The notes beneath the pieces were generated by a model. It did not search any database and was not told the DNA's origin. It saw only the letters and a program-made list of their open reading frames with translations. The position numbers were made by a program, and so were the translations under genes. Positions 41,157 through 49,931 of a stretch of DNA of 64,000 nucleotides are shown piece after piece. Within the stretch, counting starts at the first letter, position 1. Each line of letters starts with the position of its first letter. The DNA comes from Paenibacillus plantarum. GTDB lineage: Bacteria; Bacillota; Bacilli; Paenibacillales; NBRC-103111. Location of the stretch: contig NZ_WHNY01000016.1 of the NCBI RefSeq assembly GCF_013141695.1, positions 62,001-126,000 of the forward strand. Reading direction: 5' to 3'.

Positions 41157-42038
41157 TTGGATTTAAAAGAATTGATCACTTTCCAAACCATTCTTAAAGA
41201 GGGGACCTTCTCTCGTGCAGCGGAGAAATTGAATTATGCGCAATCTACGATATCGAATCAAATGCAACGATTAGAGAAGGAAATTGGCGTACAACTTTTC
41301 AATCGGGGATGGGACGTCGAACTGACAAGCGCTGGGGAACGATTCGCGTTGGAGATTGATAAACTCATTCAACATTGGAACGATGTGACCAATCTGACCA
41401 AAGCCTTACAGCAAGATGAGATCGGCAACTTGCACATAGGCGGTATCGAATCTGCCATGCAGACGTTACTCCCTCATACAATGCGGCTATTTCACGAACA
41501 GAAGCCACGAATCTCCTGTCAATTCACGATGGGAAATACCGATGCATTATCACAGGCGATTATCAAAAAAGAGCTCGATTTAGCCATTTGCGGTGAGCCG
41601 TCCGATTCGTTGCCATTCTTTTTCAAGCCGCTTTATCAAGAGAAAATGGCAATTGTCGTTGATCGAAGTCATCCACTGCTGGAACGAAATCACGTTACTT
41701 TCCGTGAGCTTCTACATTACCCCCTCATCTCAGGGGGACCCACCTGTCTCTATTATTCACAAATAACAAAATTACTTTCTCATTACGAAGTAACGCTTCC
41801 CCATCTTCATACCATAAACCAAATTTCAGCCATCCCCCATTTTGCAAAAGGAACGTTGGCAGTGGGTCTCGTTCTGGACTCGACTCCTTTGATCCCGGAA
41901 GTGGTGAGAATGGATATGGCATGGGATGAGCCTGTCATCCCCATCGGGATCTTGCAACTTCGTGGACAGCACGCCGCCCCATTCTCTTATAAGCAATTGT
42001 TCTTACAACTTTTGAAAAAGGTAATAACAAGCTCCTGA
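41157..42038 (+). CDS. LysR-family transcriptional regulator
   Basis: A 293-residue regulator with a winged helix (DLKELITFQTILKEGTFSRA, AQSTISNQMQRLEKEIGVQL) and a substrate-binding-like effector domain. The start is taken as TTG 41157, ten bases after GGAGG (41142-41146); an ATG at 41118 lies only 12 bases after the -10 box. Divergent from the tautomerase/CMD pair, which it probably regulates. It converges with the Nudix gene, eight bases away. Confidence 0.85.
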   Translation: MDLKELITFQTILKEGTFSRAAEKLNYAQSTISNQMQRLEKEIGVQLFNRGWDVELTSAGERFALEIDKLIQHWNDVTNLTKALQQDEIGNLHIGGIESAMQTLLPHTMRLFHEQKPRISCQFTMGNTDALSQAIIKKELDLAICGEPSDSLPFFFKPLYQEKMAIVVDRSHPLLERNHVTFRELLHYPLISGGPTCLYYSQITKLLSHYEVTLPHLHTINQISAIPHFAKGTLAVGLVLDSTPLIPEVVRMDMAWDEPVIPIGILQLRGQHAAPFSYKQLFLQLLKKVITSS

Positions 42039-42046
42039 GTGTCCTT

Positions 42047-42589
42047 CTACACAGCTTCTCCAGTTAATAGACGCGCGGCCTCTTCAAGTATCGTCTTATC
42101 TCGCAAAAGCATGAATTTGGATGAGTAATCGGTACAAGTTAGCATCAACTCCTGCATCACGGCCAGCGCTTGATCTAATGACATCCACGCAACGACCATC
42201 CCTAGTTGGATCTCGTTTTCAGTAAGCATCGTATCGCGGAAGCTAGCGTTAGCTTTGGCTATATAACAGTAGGAGAATTGCATAAACTTGTTTCTGTTTT
42301 TATGTTCTTCGATATACCCCAATTCATGAATGATTTCAGCATCGTAACCCGTCTCTTCCTGGATTTCACGTAGAAAGGCTTCATTTGCATCTTCTCCTTC
42401 ATCTACACCACCGCCAGGCAGCTTGTACAGGTTCGTTTTGGACATATACATCATGGCAACATTTAACTGGCTATCTACTAAAAGACCTCTTGATCCGTAT
42501 CGAGAGATGGTATCTAGTAATTCGGGTGCACTTCCTAGGATATCGTTATCCGTAATTTTTCTAATCAGTTGCACAAAATCAACCCCCAT
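42047..42589 (-). CDS. Nudix hydrolase
   Basis: A 180-residue pyrophosphohydrolase. The Nudix box is complete: GGGVDEGEDANEAFLREIQE (first 20 residues), continuing ETGY, with the metal-binding REIQEE core. It cleaves a nucleoside diphosphate linked to some group X; which one is not visible. The N-terminal segment (about 1-30) is longer than in MutT. It is convergent with lysR and divergent from the MerR gene. Confidence 0.87.
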   Translation of the reverse strand: MGVDFVQLIRKITDNDILGSAPELLDTISRYGSRGLLVDSQLNVAMMYMSKTNLYKLPGGGVDEGEDANEAFLREIQEETGYDAEIIHELGYIEEHKNRNKFMQFSYCYIAKANASFRDTMLTENEIQLGMVVAWMSLDQALAVMQELMLTCTDYSSKFMLLRDKTILEEAARLLTGEAV

Positions 42590-42713
42590 TACAGTACTTA
42601 TTTCACATCATTATAAGGCATTGATTCCATTTCGAGTGAAAAAGAAGCACGTTTTATGCTTGACTCTCCTCTTAGGGAAGACTTTAAACTACGTAAAGAA
42701 AGGAGGCATGAGC

Positions 42714-43466
42714 ATGCTGTACTCGGTAAAAGAAGTCTCGGAGCTATCGAATGTAACCATCAAAACGCTTCATCATTATCACAAGATCGGTCTCCTTTTA
42801 CCAAGCAAAATAAGTGAAGCTGGCTATCGTTTGTATGGAACCAAAGAGCTGGAGCGTTTACAAGAGATTTTATTTTACAGAGAATTGGATTTCTCCTTAG
42901 ACGTTATCAAGGACATGATGGATCACCATGCAGATCGGCTATCCATTCTTTCACAGCAGGAGGAACTGCTCCTAAGTCGCAAAGAGAAGCTAGACACCAT
43001 CATTCAAACATTACGTAACTCAATCGAAAGTATAAAGGAAGGGACAACGATGGACACGAAGGAACTGTTCAAAGGTTTTGAAAACGAGGAATCCTGGAAT
43101 CAAGCACTGGCTGAGCAAAATCAATATTTAAAGGAATCCTATGGGATGGATCCACTTAAAGTTGTCACAGAGGATGTTCAAGAAATGAATGAACAAGCGG
43201 TTGAAGCTATGACCTTCATGACTACTATGTCGAGTTCCTTACGAAGTGGCATTAAGCATTCGGATGAGCACATAAGAGATTTGATCCGATCCCATCTTGA
43301 TTTTATGAATAAACAGGGTCATGCGCTATCCGTGCAGGATTTTGCAGCGCAGACGCAATTTTTCCTACAGGATGACTTTCATCTTAAAATGCTGGAAGAT
43401 CAGCAAACTGGGCTAGCTTATTATTTGTCGGCCGCGGCCGCGTCGTTGGCTTCATCAAATTCATAG
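42714..43466 (+). CDS. MerR-family regulator with TipAS-like ligand domain
   Basis: A 250-residue regulator. The N-terminal MerR winged helix (MLYSVKEVSELSNVTIKTLH, YHKIGLLLPSKISEAGYRLY) is followed by a coiled-coil linker (about 80-115) and a TipAS-like C-terminal helical domain (from about 125), which in TipAL binds thiopeptide antibiotics. The start ATG 42714 is seven bases after AGGAGG; an ATG at 42708 is too close. It is likely an activator of drug response, but no efflux gene is adjacent. Confidence 0.87.
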   Translation: MLYSVKEVSELSNVTIKTLHHYHKIGLLLPSKISEAGYRLYGTKELERLQEILFYRELDFSLDVIKDMMDHHADRLSILSQQEELLLSRKEKLDTIIQTLRNSIESIKEGTTMDTKELFKGFENEESWNQALAEQNQYLKESYGMDPLKVVTEDVQEMNEQAVEAMTFMTTMSSSLRSGIKHSDEHIRDLIRSHLDFMNKQGHALSVQDFAAQTQFFLQDDFHLKMLEDQQTGLAYYLSAAAASLASSNS

Positions 43467-43599
43467 CGCATTTCCGGCGACAATGTCGCCATAAGAGAGT
43501 TGGTATCCCCTAACAAAAATAAGTGTACTTTCGCATCTTTGACCCCTTGCAGGCTTACAAAGCGCAGGCCTCAGCGCTATTCTGCAACAATGTACAACA

Positions 43600-43632
43600 A
43601 AGGAGCTAAGCGCCAACGCGCTATAGCTCCTT
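43600..43632. terminator. Hairpin at the end of the sulfatase operon
   Basis: AAGGAGCTAAGCGC (43600-43613) faces GCGCTATAGCTCCTT (43618-43632), with TTTTT on the + strand side and TTTGTTG on the - strand. It lies just past the last sulfatase stop. Confidence 0.65.
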
Positions 43633-43643
43633 CACATTTTTCC

Positions 43644-44981
43644 CTATAGATATCCGTTCAGCCCGGCCTTCAGCCTCATCGTCACCTCTGGATGATCCTC
43701 TGCCACGTTCCGGTTCTCCCAAGGATCACTGGTCAGATGATACAGCCGATCTGGACGGTTTATTTCCACGATCAACTTCCACTCACCGTCCGATGCGATC
43801 CGCCATGAGCTCGGATGCTGCGGCCCTTCGTCCAAACCTGCAATTTGCACCTTGCGTAACGCCGCTTCGGTTTCCCCCTGCAGGACACGTTTGAGTGAAA
43901 GGGAATCCTCCGCTTCCGGCATCGCTAGACCGGCCAAGTCGAGGATCGTACTAGCCAAGTCCTGCAACTCGGCCAACGCTTCGCTGTACTTCCCCATTTG
44001 GATGCCTGGACCGCTAATCACCAAAGGAATATGAACCGATCCGCGTTCAGGCTTGCATTTTCCGAATTTATCAAAGTCGCCCAACATATCGCCATGATCC
44101 GAAGAATAGATGATGACCGTGTTTTCTAATTCGCCACGGTGCCTAATCGTATCCAGTAATAGTCCAATGTTACGGTCGATATTGGCCAGCATGGCTGCAT
44201 AATTTTGCCGGATCGGATTCCATTCCTCTCGGGATAGTGAACAACGATTAGGCTCTGCGAAATCAACCTGCTCCCACTCCGCTTTCATCCGAGCCGTAAC
44301 GTCAAATGGCTCATGCGGGCACACAAAATTCACCTGCAACAACCATGGCTGCCCCTGCGGGAATGAATCCAGCATCTGAACCCCGCCTCGCGTCAGCCAA
44401 TTGTCGCAATACGCTTCGTCCGGAAGCGCGGTAGCCTCCGTTCGCCTGCCACGATCCGCCATATCCGCCAGATGAATAGCTGCTAAGCCTTCGCGATACA
44501 AATACGACATGTACGGGTCTTTGGGCGAATCCTTGCCTGATATGATCGCGTCGATTTTACCTGCGTTATCGATCGCATCCGTAAAGCCAAGATCGCCGAG
44601 ATCGTCGATCCAGCCGTCCAACCCCCACCAATGCGTCGCTTTGTGGAGGTCGAATTTGCCGACACCGCCGACGCGGTAACCATTCTCTTTTAACACGGAA
44701 TAAAAGGTTTTCCGGGAAATATCATAATTCTCATGATTGCCGGTCACTTCCGGCTTGTTGTACCGCAGCCCCGATGCAAGGCAAGCTCTCGCTGGTGCGC
44801 AAAGCGGGGAAGAGGTGACCGCCTTCGTAAAGGTAACACCCTCCTTCATCAGCGATTCAATATAGGGCATGCGCAGCGGCAATTCTTCCATTCCCAGCGC
44901 AGCCAATGTTGCAGCATCATAGGGCATCCAATCGCCACGGTGCGTATCTGGAAATAGAAATAGAAAGTTGGGACGTGTCAT
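43644..44981 (-). CDS. Sulfatase (type I, formylglycine-dependent)
   Basis: A 445-residue alkaline-phosphatase-fold sulfatase, hydrolysing sulfate esters of a glycan or sugar. Active-site motif LCAPARACLASG, in which Cys61 becomes formylglycine; metal site residues appear in FLFPDTHRGD and SSDHGDMLGD. No signal peptide is seen, so it likely acts inside the cell on imported sulfated sugars. The start ATG 44981 is one base after the upstream stop. Last gene of the sugar operon. Confidence 0.88.
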   Translation of the reverse strand: MTRPNFLFLFPDTHRGDWMPYDAATLAALGMEELPLRMPYIESLMKEGVTFTKAVTSSPLCAPARACLASGLRYNKPEVTGNHENYDISRKTFYSVLKENGYRVGGVGKFDLHKATHWWGLDGWIDDLGDLGFTDAIDNAGKIDAIISGKDSPKDPYMSYLYREGLAAIHLADMADRGRRTEATALPDEAYCDNWLTRGGVQMLDSFPQGQPWLLQVNFVCPHEPFDVTARMKAEWEQVDFAEPNRCSLSREEWNPIRQNYAAMLANIDRNIGLLLDTIRHRGELENTVIIYSSDHGDMLGDFDKFGKCKPERGSVHIPLVISGPGIQMGKYSEALAELQDLASTILDLAGLAMPEAEDSLSLKRVLQGETEAALRKVQIAGLDEGPQHPSSWRIASDGEWKLIVEINRPDRLYHLTSDPWENRNVAEDHPEVTMRLKAGLNGYL

Positions 44982-44982
44982 C

Positions 44983-46380
44983 CTATCCTTGACTCCTCTC
45001 ACTGACAAGCTTGATCGGATCCTTCACCGCTACCTGCCAGGCTAGCAGCTCTTCCTCTAGCCGTTTCAGGTGATCTTCCCCTGCCGGGTCTTCGGCTACA
45101 TTACTCAATTCCCACGGGTCTGTTTGCAAATTGAACAGCTGGGTCAAGTTCGAACCGACCTCTCCACAGCGGAAATAGCGAATCAGCTTCCAGCGGCCGT
45201 CGCTGACCATGCGCTGCACATTTTTGTAAGCGCCAAATATGCTCTTCCTCGCTGCGTCCTCGCTGCCTTCCAGCAGCGGCACCAAGCTTCTGCCTTCAAC
45301 CTGAGGGTTTGTGGGGGTCTGAGTTAACTCACACAAGGTCGGATATATATCCATTTGGCAGCCAAGTCCACGGACTTCCGCGCCTACCTGCAATCCCGGT
45401 CCCCGCATAATGAGCGGAATGTGAAGGCTGTGCTCGTATAAATTTTGCTTGCCAAGAAGTCCATGCTGCCCAAGTGCGATCCCATGATCCGCGGTATACA
45501 CGATAATCGTATGTTCATCTTGATTGCTGTCTTGTAGAGCCTGTACAATACGTCCAATTTGCTCGTCCATATGCGTGATCATACTATAATACTCAGCCAG
45601 GTGCTGGCGGATCTCATCCGGCTTGCGTGGGAAAGACGCCAAACATTCATCCCGCACAGACAGCTCTCCATTATCAAAAGGATGCTCTGTCATATAATTG
45701 CCGGGAAGCGGTATCCCCTCCAGCGGATATTGATCTAGGTATGCCTGTGGCGGTGTTCGTGGATCGTGTGGAGCCGTAAAAGCCACATACAAGAAGAAAG
45801 GCTCTTCATCGGTATGTTGTTGTATAAAGTCAACAGCGCTGTCCGCGAAAAGCTCCGTAGAGAACTTATCGCTCGGCTTGGCGTCATCCGCATGAAAAAT
45901 CCCTGATGGATCGTAATCATGCACCGGTAGTCCGATATGATCGCCCATCCCCCCAAAGAAAACGTTGGCTCCGCCCGCAAAGCTTCTGGCATAGCTCGCT
46001 TTGCCATTATGCCACTTGCCGATGCCGAAGGTCTTATATCCGTCTCTCCGATATACTTCTGGCAAGGTAGGTAAGGTGGGATTCAGCTCCCATAGTTGCT
46101 GATTTTCCGTCTGCCCGAGCATCACTTCCTTCTCAGAAACAGTCGCTTTGAAGATATTCGTTCCGGTCAGTAGACTAGCTCGGCTTGGCACGCAAAGGGC
46201 TGCCGTTTGTCCACCCATTGTGTACATGGATGAAAATCGCACTCCTTTTGCCGCCAAATCATCCAGAACAGGTGTTCGAACCACCTCATTACCATAAGCA
46301 CCGATCCCGTCGAACCGATGATCGTCCGCGATCAGGAAGACGATATTCGGCTTCCGCTTACCAGCTTTCTCTTCTCTCAT
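44983..46380 (-). CDS. Sulfatase (type I, formylglycine-dependent)
   Basis: A 465-residue sulfatase, a distant paralog of its neighbour. Active site ALCVPSRASLLTG, in which Cys63 becomes formylglycine; metal ligands are in FLIADDHRFD and YTADHGIALG. There is no signal peptide. GGAGGTACTC precedes the ATG. Having two sulfatases in one ABC-import operon suggests a sugar carrying sulfates at two positions. The maturation enzyme (FGE or anSME) is not in the window. Confidence 0.88.
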   Translation of the reverse strand: MREEKAGKRKPNIVFLIADDHRFDGIGAYGNEVVRTPVLDDLAAKGVRFSSMYTMGGQTAALCVPSRASLLTGTNIFKATVSEKEVMLGQTENQQLWELNPTLPTLPEVYRRDGYKTFGIGKWHNGKASYARSFAGGANVFFGGMGDHIGLPVHDYDPSGIFHADDAKPSDKFSTELFADSAVDFIQQHTDEEPFFLYVAFTAPHDPRTPPQAYLDQYPLEGIPLPGNYMTEHPFDNGELSVRDECLASFPRKPDEIRQHLAEYYSMITHMDEQIGRIVQALQDSNQDEHTIIVYTADHGIALGQHGLLGKQNLYEHSLHIPLIMRGPGLQVGAEVRGLGCQMDIYPTLCELTQTPTNPQVEGRSLVPLLEGSEDAARKSIFGAYKNVQRMVSDGRWKLIRYFRCGEVGSNLTQLFNLQTDPWELSNVAEDPAGEDHLKRLEEELLAWQVAVKDPIKLVSERSQG

Positions 46381-46402
46381 GAGTACCTCCAGAATTCGGC
46401 AT

Positions 46403-47197
46403 TTATTTGATGGCGCCGCTCGTTAAGCCCCGCTGCATATACTTCTGTCCGAAGATATAGAGAATGACAACGGGAATCGTAATCAGTACAAGCGCTGCAA
46501 ACACTTTGTGATAATCCGAGGTATATTCCTTAATGAAAAATTTAGGCGCCATCGTCACCGTCAGCATCGTTTCCTTACTGATGAAAACAAGTGGCAGCAC
46601 ATATTGATTCCACGAGTTGAGAAAAGCGAGAATGCCAATGGTTGATAGCACCGGAACGGACAGCGGGAGCATCACATGTAGGAATCTCCCCCATACGTTA
46701 GAGCCATCAATTTCTGCTGCTTCCAAAAGCTCGCTCGGCACCTCGTCGAAACTATTTCTGGCCAGCAGCAGCGAGAAAGGAATGCACATCGCCACTTCCG
46801 GACCGATTAAGGACATATACGTGTTCATCCAGTGAAACGACTTCACCGTTTGAAACAAAGGGACAAGCATCGCGACAGGCGGGATCATGAGTCCGATCAG
46901 ACAAATCGCGAATACCGACGAATCCCCGGGAAATCTCAGCTTACTGAAACCGAAGGCCGCTAATGCAACTACGATGAGCAGGAGCACAACGACGGAAACG
47001 GAGACAATAAAACTGTTGATCAGAAAATGCGGAAACAAATCCAGGCTGAGTACGGCTTGATAGTTCTCCCATCCAGCGCCTTCGAATGAATACAGGACAA
47101 GATCAATCAGGGGAATGACCCAAACAGCAGCCAATAGGAAGAGCAGAAGATTCATTGTGATCTTCTCCGAAACTTGCATGCGTCCGAACAATGTCAT
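46403..47197 (-). CDS. Carbohydrate ABC transporter permease (MalG type)
   Basis: A 264-residue CUT1-family inner-membrane permease with six helices. The EAA loop is ELLEAAEIDGSNVWGRFLHV, preceded by NSFDEVPS. It pairs with the MalF-type permease whose stop overlaps its start (TAATG). No ATPase gene is in the operon, so a shared MsmX-type ATPase encoded elsewhere must energise it, as is usual in Firmicutes. Confidence 0.92.
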   Translation of the reverse strand: MTLFGRMQVSEKITMNLLLFLLAAVWVIPLIDLVLYSFEGAGWENYQAVLSLDLFPHFLINSFIVSVSVVVLLLIVVALAAFGFSKLRFPGDSSVFAICLIGLMIPPVAMLVPLFQTVKSFHWMNTYMSLIGPEVAMCIPFSLLLARNSFDEVPSELLEAAEIDGSNVWGRFLHVMLPLSVPVLSTIGILAFLNSWNQYVLPLVFISKETMLTVTMAPKFFIKEYTSDYHKVFAALVLITIPVVILYIFGQKYMQRGLTSGAIK

Positions 47198-48114
47198 TAC
47201 CTCCTAATCCTGTTATAAACGCGCAGCTGGAATGCCGTGTAGCCGAAAGCAATTAACAGCAGAATGACAGACACCGCACCACTGTATCCCACTTTGTATT
47301 TGAGCAGTGACTCCCGAAAAAGGAACGTCGAGATGAGCTCTGTTTCTCCCCCAGGACCGCCTTCTGTCATGATCCAGATTAAATCGAACACTTTAAGCGC
47401 ATGAATAATACCCAAAATTAGCAATGTGATATGCGTCCCGCTAAGCATAGGGAAAATAATATATCGGAACTGCTTCAACACACCGGCCCCATCAATCTTG
47501 GATGCATCGAATATTTCCTGATCAATATTGAGAAGACTTGTGTAATAAATCAGCATGTAAAAGCCGCTATTGGCGAAAACATAAACAACAGCAATAGCAT
47601 TTAGAGCAGTAGCAGGCTCGGATAGCCAGGAATGCGCAAAGCTCTCCAAACCGATGTACCTCAATATGGTGTTCAATAAGCCGAAATTCGGTTCATAAAT
47701 ACCGGCAAAGGTGGTTCCGATGGTAACAACAGCAATGATGTGGGGAAGAAAGAAAATCGATTTGAACAGACTATCAGCAGCCCATACGCCGTTTAACAAG
47801 GTAGCCAGCAAGAGCCCAAACGCCATCGAAAGTGGAATGGTCATAACTAGGAAGATCAACGTATTGCCCAATGCCTGATAGAAATTCGGGTCCTGTAATA
47901 AATTTACGTAGTTGCCGAAACCGATAAACACTTTACTTCCAATCCCCGACCATTCGAAAAAACTGATATACACATTATAAAAAATACCGAAAAACGTGAA
48001 TACCGAGACGAAGATTAGTAATGGCAGCGCAAAAAATAATCCGGCAAAGCGTCCTCGCTTCTTCTTTCTAGACCGGACTGTTTCAACATTCTCTTGCGTG
48101 TAAACGAGCTCCAC
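47197..48114 (-). CDS. Carbohydrate ABC transporter permease (MalF/UgpA type)
   Basis: A 305-residue permease with six helices after a basic N-terminus (SRKKKRGRFAGLFFALPLL). The EAA loop region is QEIFDASKIDGAGVLKQFRY. The start GTG 48114 is six bases after AGGAGG; an in-frame TTG at 48132 overlaps no ribosome site. It forms the channel of the sugar importer together with the MalG-type gene. Confidence 0.92.
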   Translation of the reverse strand: MELVYTQENVETVRSRKKKRGRFAGLFFALPLLIFVSVFTFFGIFYNVYISFFEWSGIGSKVFIGFGNYVNLLQDPNFYQALGNTLIFLVMTIPLSMAFGLLLATLLNGVWAADSLFKSIFFLPHIIAVVTIGTTFAGIYEPNFGLLNTILRYIGLESFAHSWLSEPATALNAIAVVYVFANSGFYMLIYYTSLLNIDQEIFDASKIDGAGVLKQFRYIIFPMLSGTHITLLILGIIHALKVFDLIWIMTEGGPGGETELISTFLFRESLLKYKVGYSGAVSVILLLIAFGYTAFQLRVYNRIRR

Positions 48115-48200
48115 ATTGATCCTCCTCTCCAAGCCTCACGGAGGAGGGAACCTCATCTTCTATGAAAAGAGGTTCCTCCGTGAATGGTTGCCATTTCATT

Positions 48201-49913
48201 TTAATGAAACGAAATATAGTCCAGATGTGCAAAATAGTTATTCGAATTCGCGTTCTTCGTATGCTTCACCACTACCTTAATTGTATGATTGCCTGGGGCT
48301 AAATCTTGCTTGTTGAAGGCCAACACTTTGTTCTGCTGAGATGCTGCATAGGAATCATACGTAGTCTGAAGCACGCCATCTACATAAATATCAAATTTAC
48401 CTCCGCCAGCCCCCTTCTGGGTATACAACTTAACACCCGTTCCACTGAATGCGTACTCGGCGTAAGCATCTTGCGTGGAACTGTAAGAGATCGTACCGTC
48501 ATAGCTGGCAGCTCGAGAAATATGATTCCAAGTTCCGCTATAGGTAATGGCGGCATTCGTGTCATCCACAATCGTATCGGTTTGTGCCTGTGCCGGGCTC
48601 ACCGAATACTCGAACAAATCCAGATTCACGCCTGTACCGGTGGAGTTCGGATTCTTCGTGCCGGTCACCACCATTTTGATCGTATGCGTCGTGTTCGCCA
48701 AAGACGTCGTTTCGTAAGCAATAGCATCAAAGACTCCCGACGAAGCATAGGAATCGTACGTTGAGACTTTGGTACCATCGATATAAATATCGAAGATCCC
48801 AGTCGACGAATTTTTCTTCGTAATCAACCTTACGCCTGTGCCCGTAAATGTGTACTCCGCATAAGCTCCGGCCTGAGAGCTGTTACGATCCGTGCTTTTG
48901 AAATAACTCGTATTACTTTGATCCGCCCAAGTGCCGCTATAAGTGACCAGAGGACTCCTGTCATCGGTCTGCTTCCAGCGCAGAATTTGCCCGATATTAT
49001 GCATGAGATCAAGCCCAGCTTGCGATATTTTGCCATTCGGCCCAGGCGGAACACTCACTGCGAAAGAGGCATAGCGCTTGTTGTAGTAACGCACCTTATT
49101 CGCCGTATACGAAGCACTGCTCCATGGAGCAGCCGGTGATTCATTGTTCGTGTAGGACCAATAATCCGTATACAGCGTCCAAGCTTCCTCCCATGGTGTG
49201 GCGTTGCCGACCGGAGGATCGCCATTTACCAGCTCCGTCACATGCACATCGGAATCGGCAGCTTTATCATCGTCATGGAAGAAAACAAGTGTATTCGGCT
49301 GTATGGATTTCACATGAGCTTCTAGCTGAGCCGCTTGGGCATTGTTAATCGCTTTCGCATGATCGAACCAGATGGCAATGACTTCACCATAATTGGTAAG
49401 GAGCTCTGTCAGTTCATTTTTAGCAAAATCCGTGTAGGCGCTGTTACCCATTACGCCATTCGGATAATGGTACCTGTCATCCGCATTAAAGTAGATCGCG
49501 AACTTCAAGCCGTACTCCGCACAAGCGTCAGCAATCGCTTTTACAACATCCAAATTCGGCGTTGAGCTCGTCTCAATATCGTATGTCGTGTACGCACTGT
49601 CCCAAGCTGCCCAGCCATAGCGGTGTTTGGCCACCGCAATAACATAGTCCATGCCAGCGTCTTTCGCAGCGGCCACCCACTGATTCGCGTCAAAGTCCGT
49701 CGGTGCGAACAGCGTGGAAGGGAAGTTCTGCGGGTTTCCGTCACCACCGGCGGTTCCTGTATACGTATTTAATCCATAATGCGGGAAAAAGCCAAATCCC
49801 AACTGCACATACTCATCAGGTGTAATTGCTTGCGTGCTCGGCGTGCAAACAGAAACAGATATCACAGATGCAAGCAGCACACTCCCTACAATGGATAATC
49901 CTTTTTTTCTCAT
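48201..49913 (-). CDS. Secreted GH29-like alpha-L-fucosidase with two C-terminal binding modules
   Basis: A 570-residue secreted enzyme. A signal peptide (to about TQA, 29) precedes a GH29-like barrel: FFPHYGLNTYTG, the family KHHDGF element here reading KHRYGW (97-101), and the nucleophile site AIWFDHAK (Asp184). Two similar beta-sandwich modules follow (about 335-450 and 455-570; both contain YSGTW, AYAEY.F.GTGV and FDIY.DG). It should cleave terminal alpha-L-fucose or a related sugar outside the cell. The changed active-site element hints at a different specificity. Start ATG 49913 with AAAGGAG. Confidence 0.8.
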   Translation of the reverse strand: MRKKGLSIVGSVLLASVISVSVCTPSTQAITPDEYVQLGFGFFPHYGLNTYTGTAGGDGNPQNFPSTLFAPTDFDANQWVAAAKDAGMDYVIAVAKHRYGWAAWDSAYTTYDIETSSTPNLDVVKAIADACAEYGLKFAIYFNADDRYHYPNGVMGNSAYTDFAKNELTELLTNYGEVIAIWFDHAKAINNAQAAQLEAHVKSIQPNTLVFFHDDDKAADSDVHVTELVNGDPPVGNATPWEEAWTLYTDYWSYTNNESPAAPWSSASYTANKVRYYNKRYASFAVSVPPGPNGKISQAGLDLMHNIGQILRWKQTDDRSPLVTYSGTWADQSNTSYFKSTDRNSSQAGAYAEYTFTGTGVRLITKKNSSTGIFDIYIDGTKVSTYDSYASSGVFDAIAYETTSLANTTHTIKMVVTGTKNPNSTGTGVNLDLFEYSVSPAQAQTDTIVDDTNAAITYSGTWNHISRAASYDGTISYSSTQDAYAEYAFSGTGVKLYTQKGAGGGKFDIYVDGVLQTTYDSYAASQQNKVLAFNKQDLAPGNHTIKVVVKHTKNANSNNYFAHLDYISFH

Positions 49914-49931
49914 TGGGATCACTCCTTTCGG

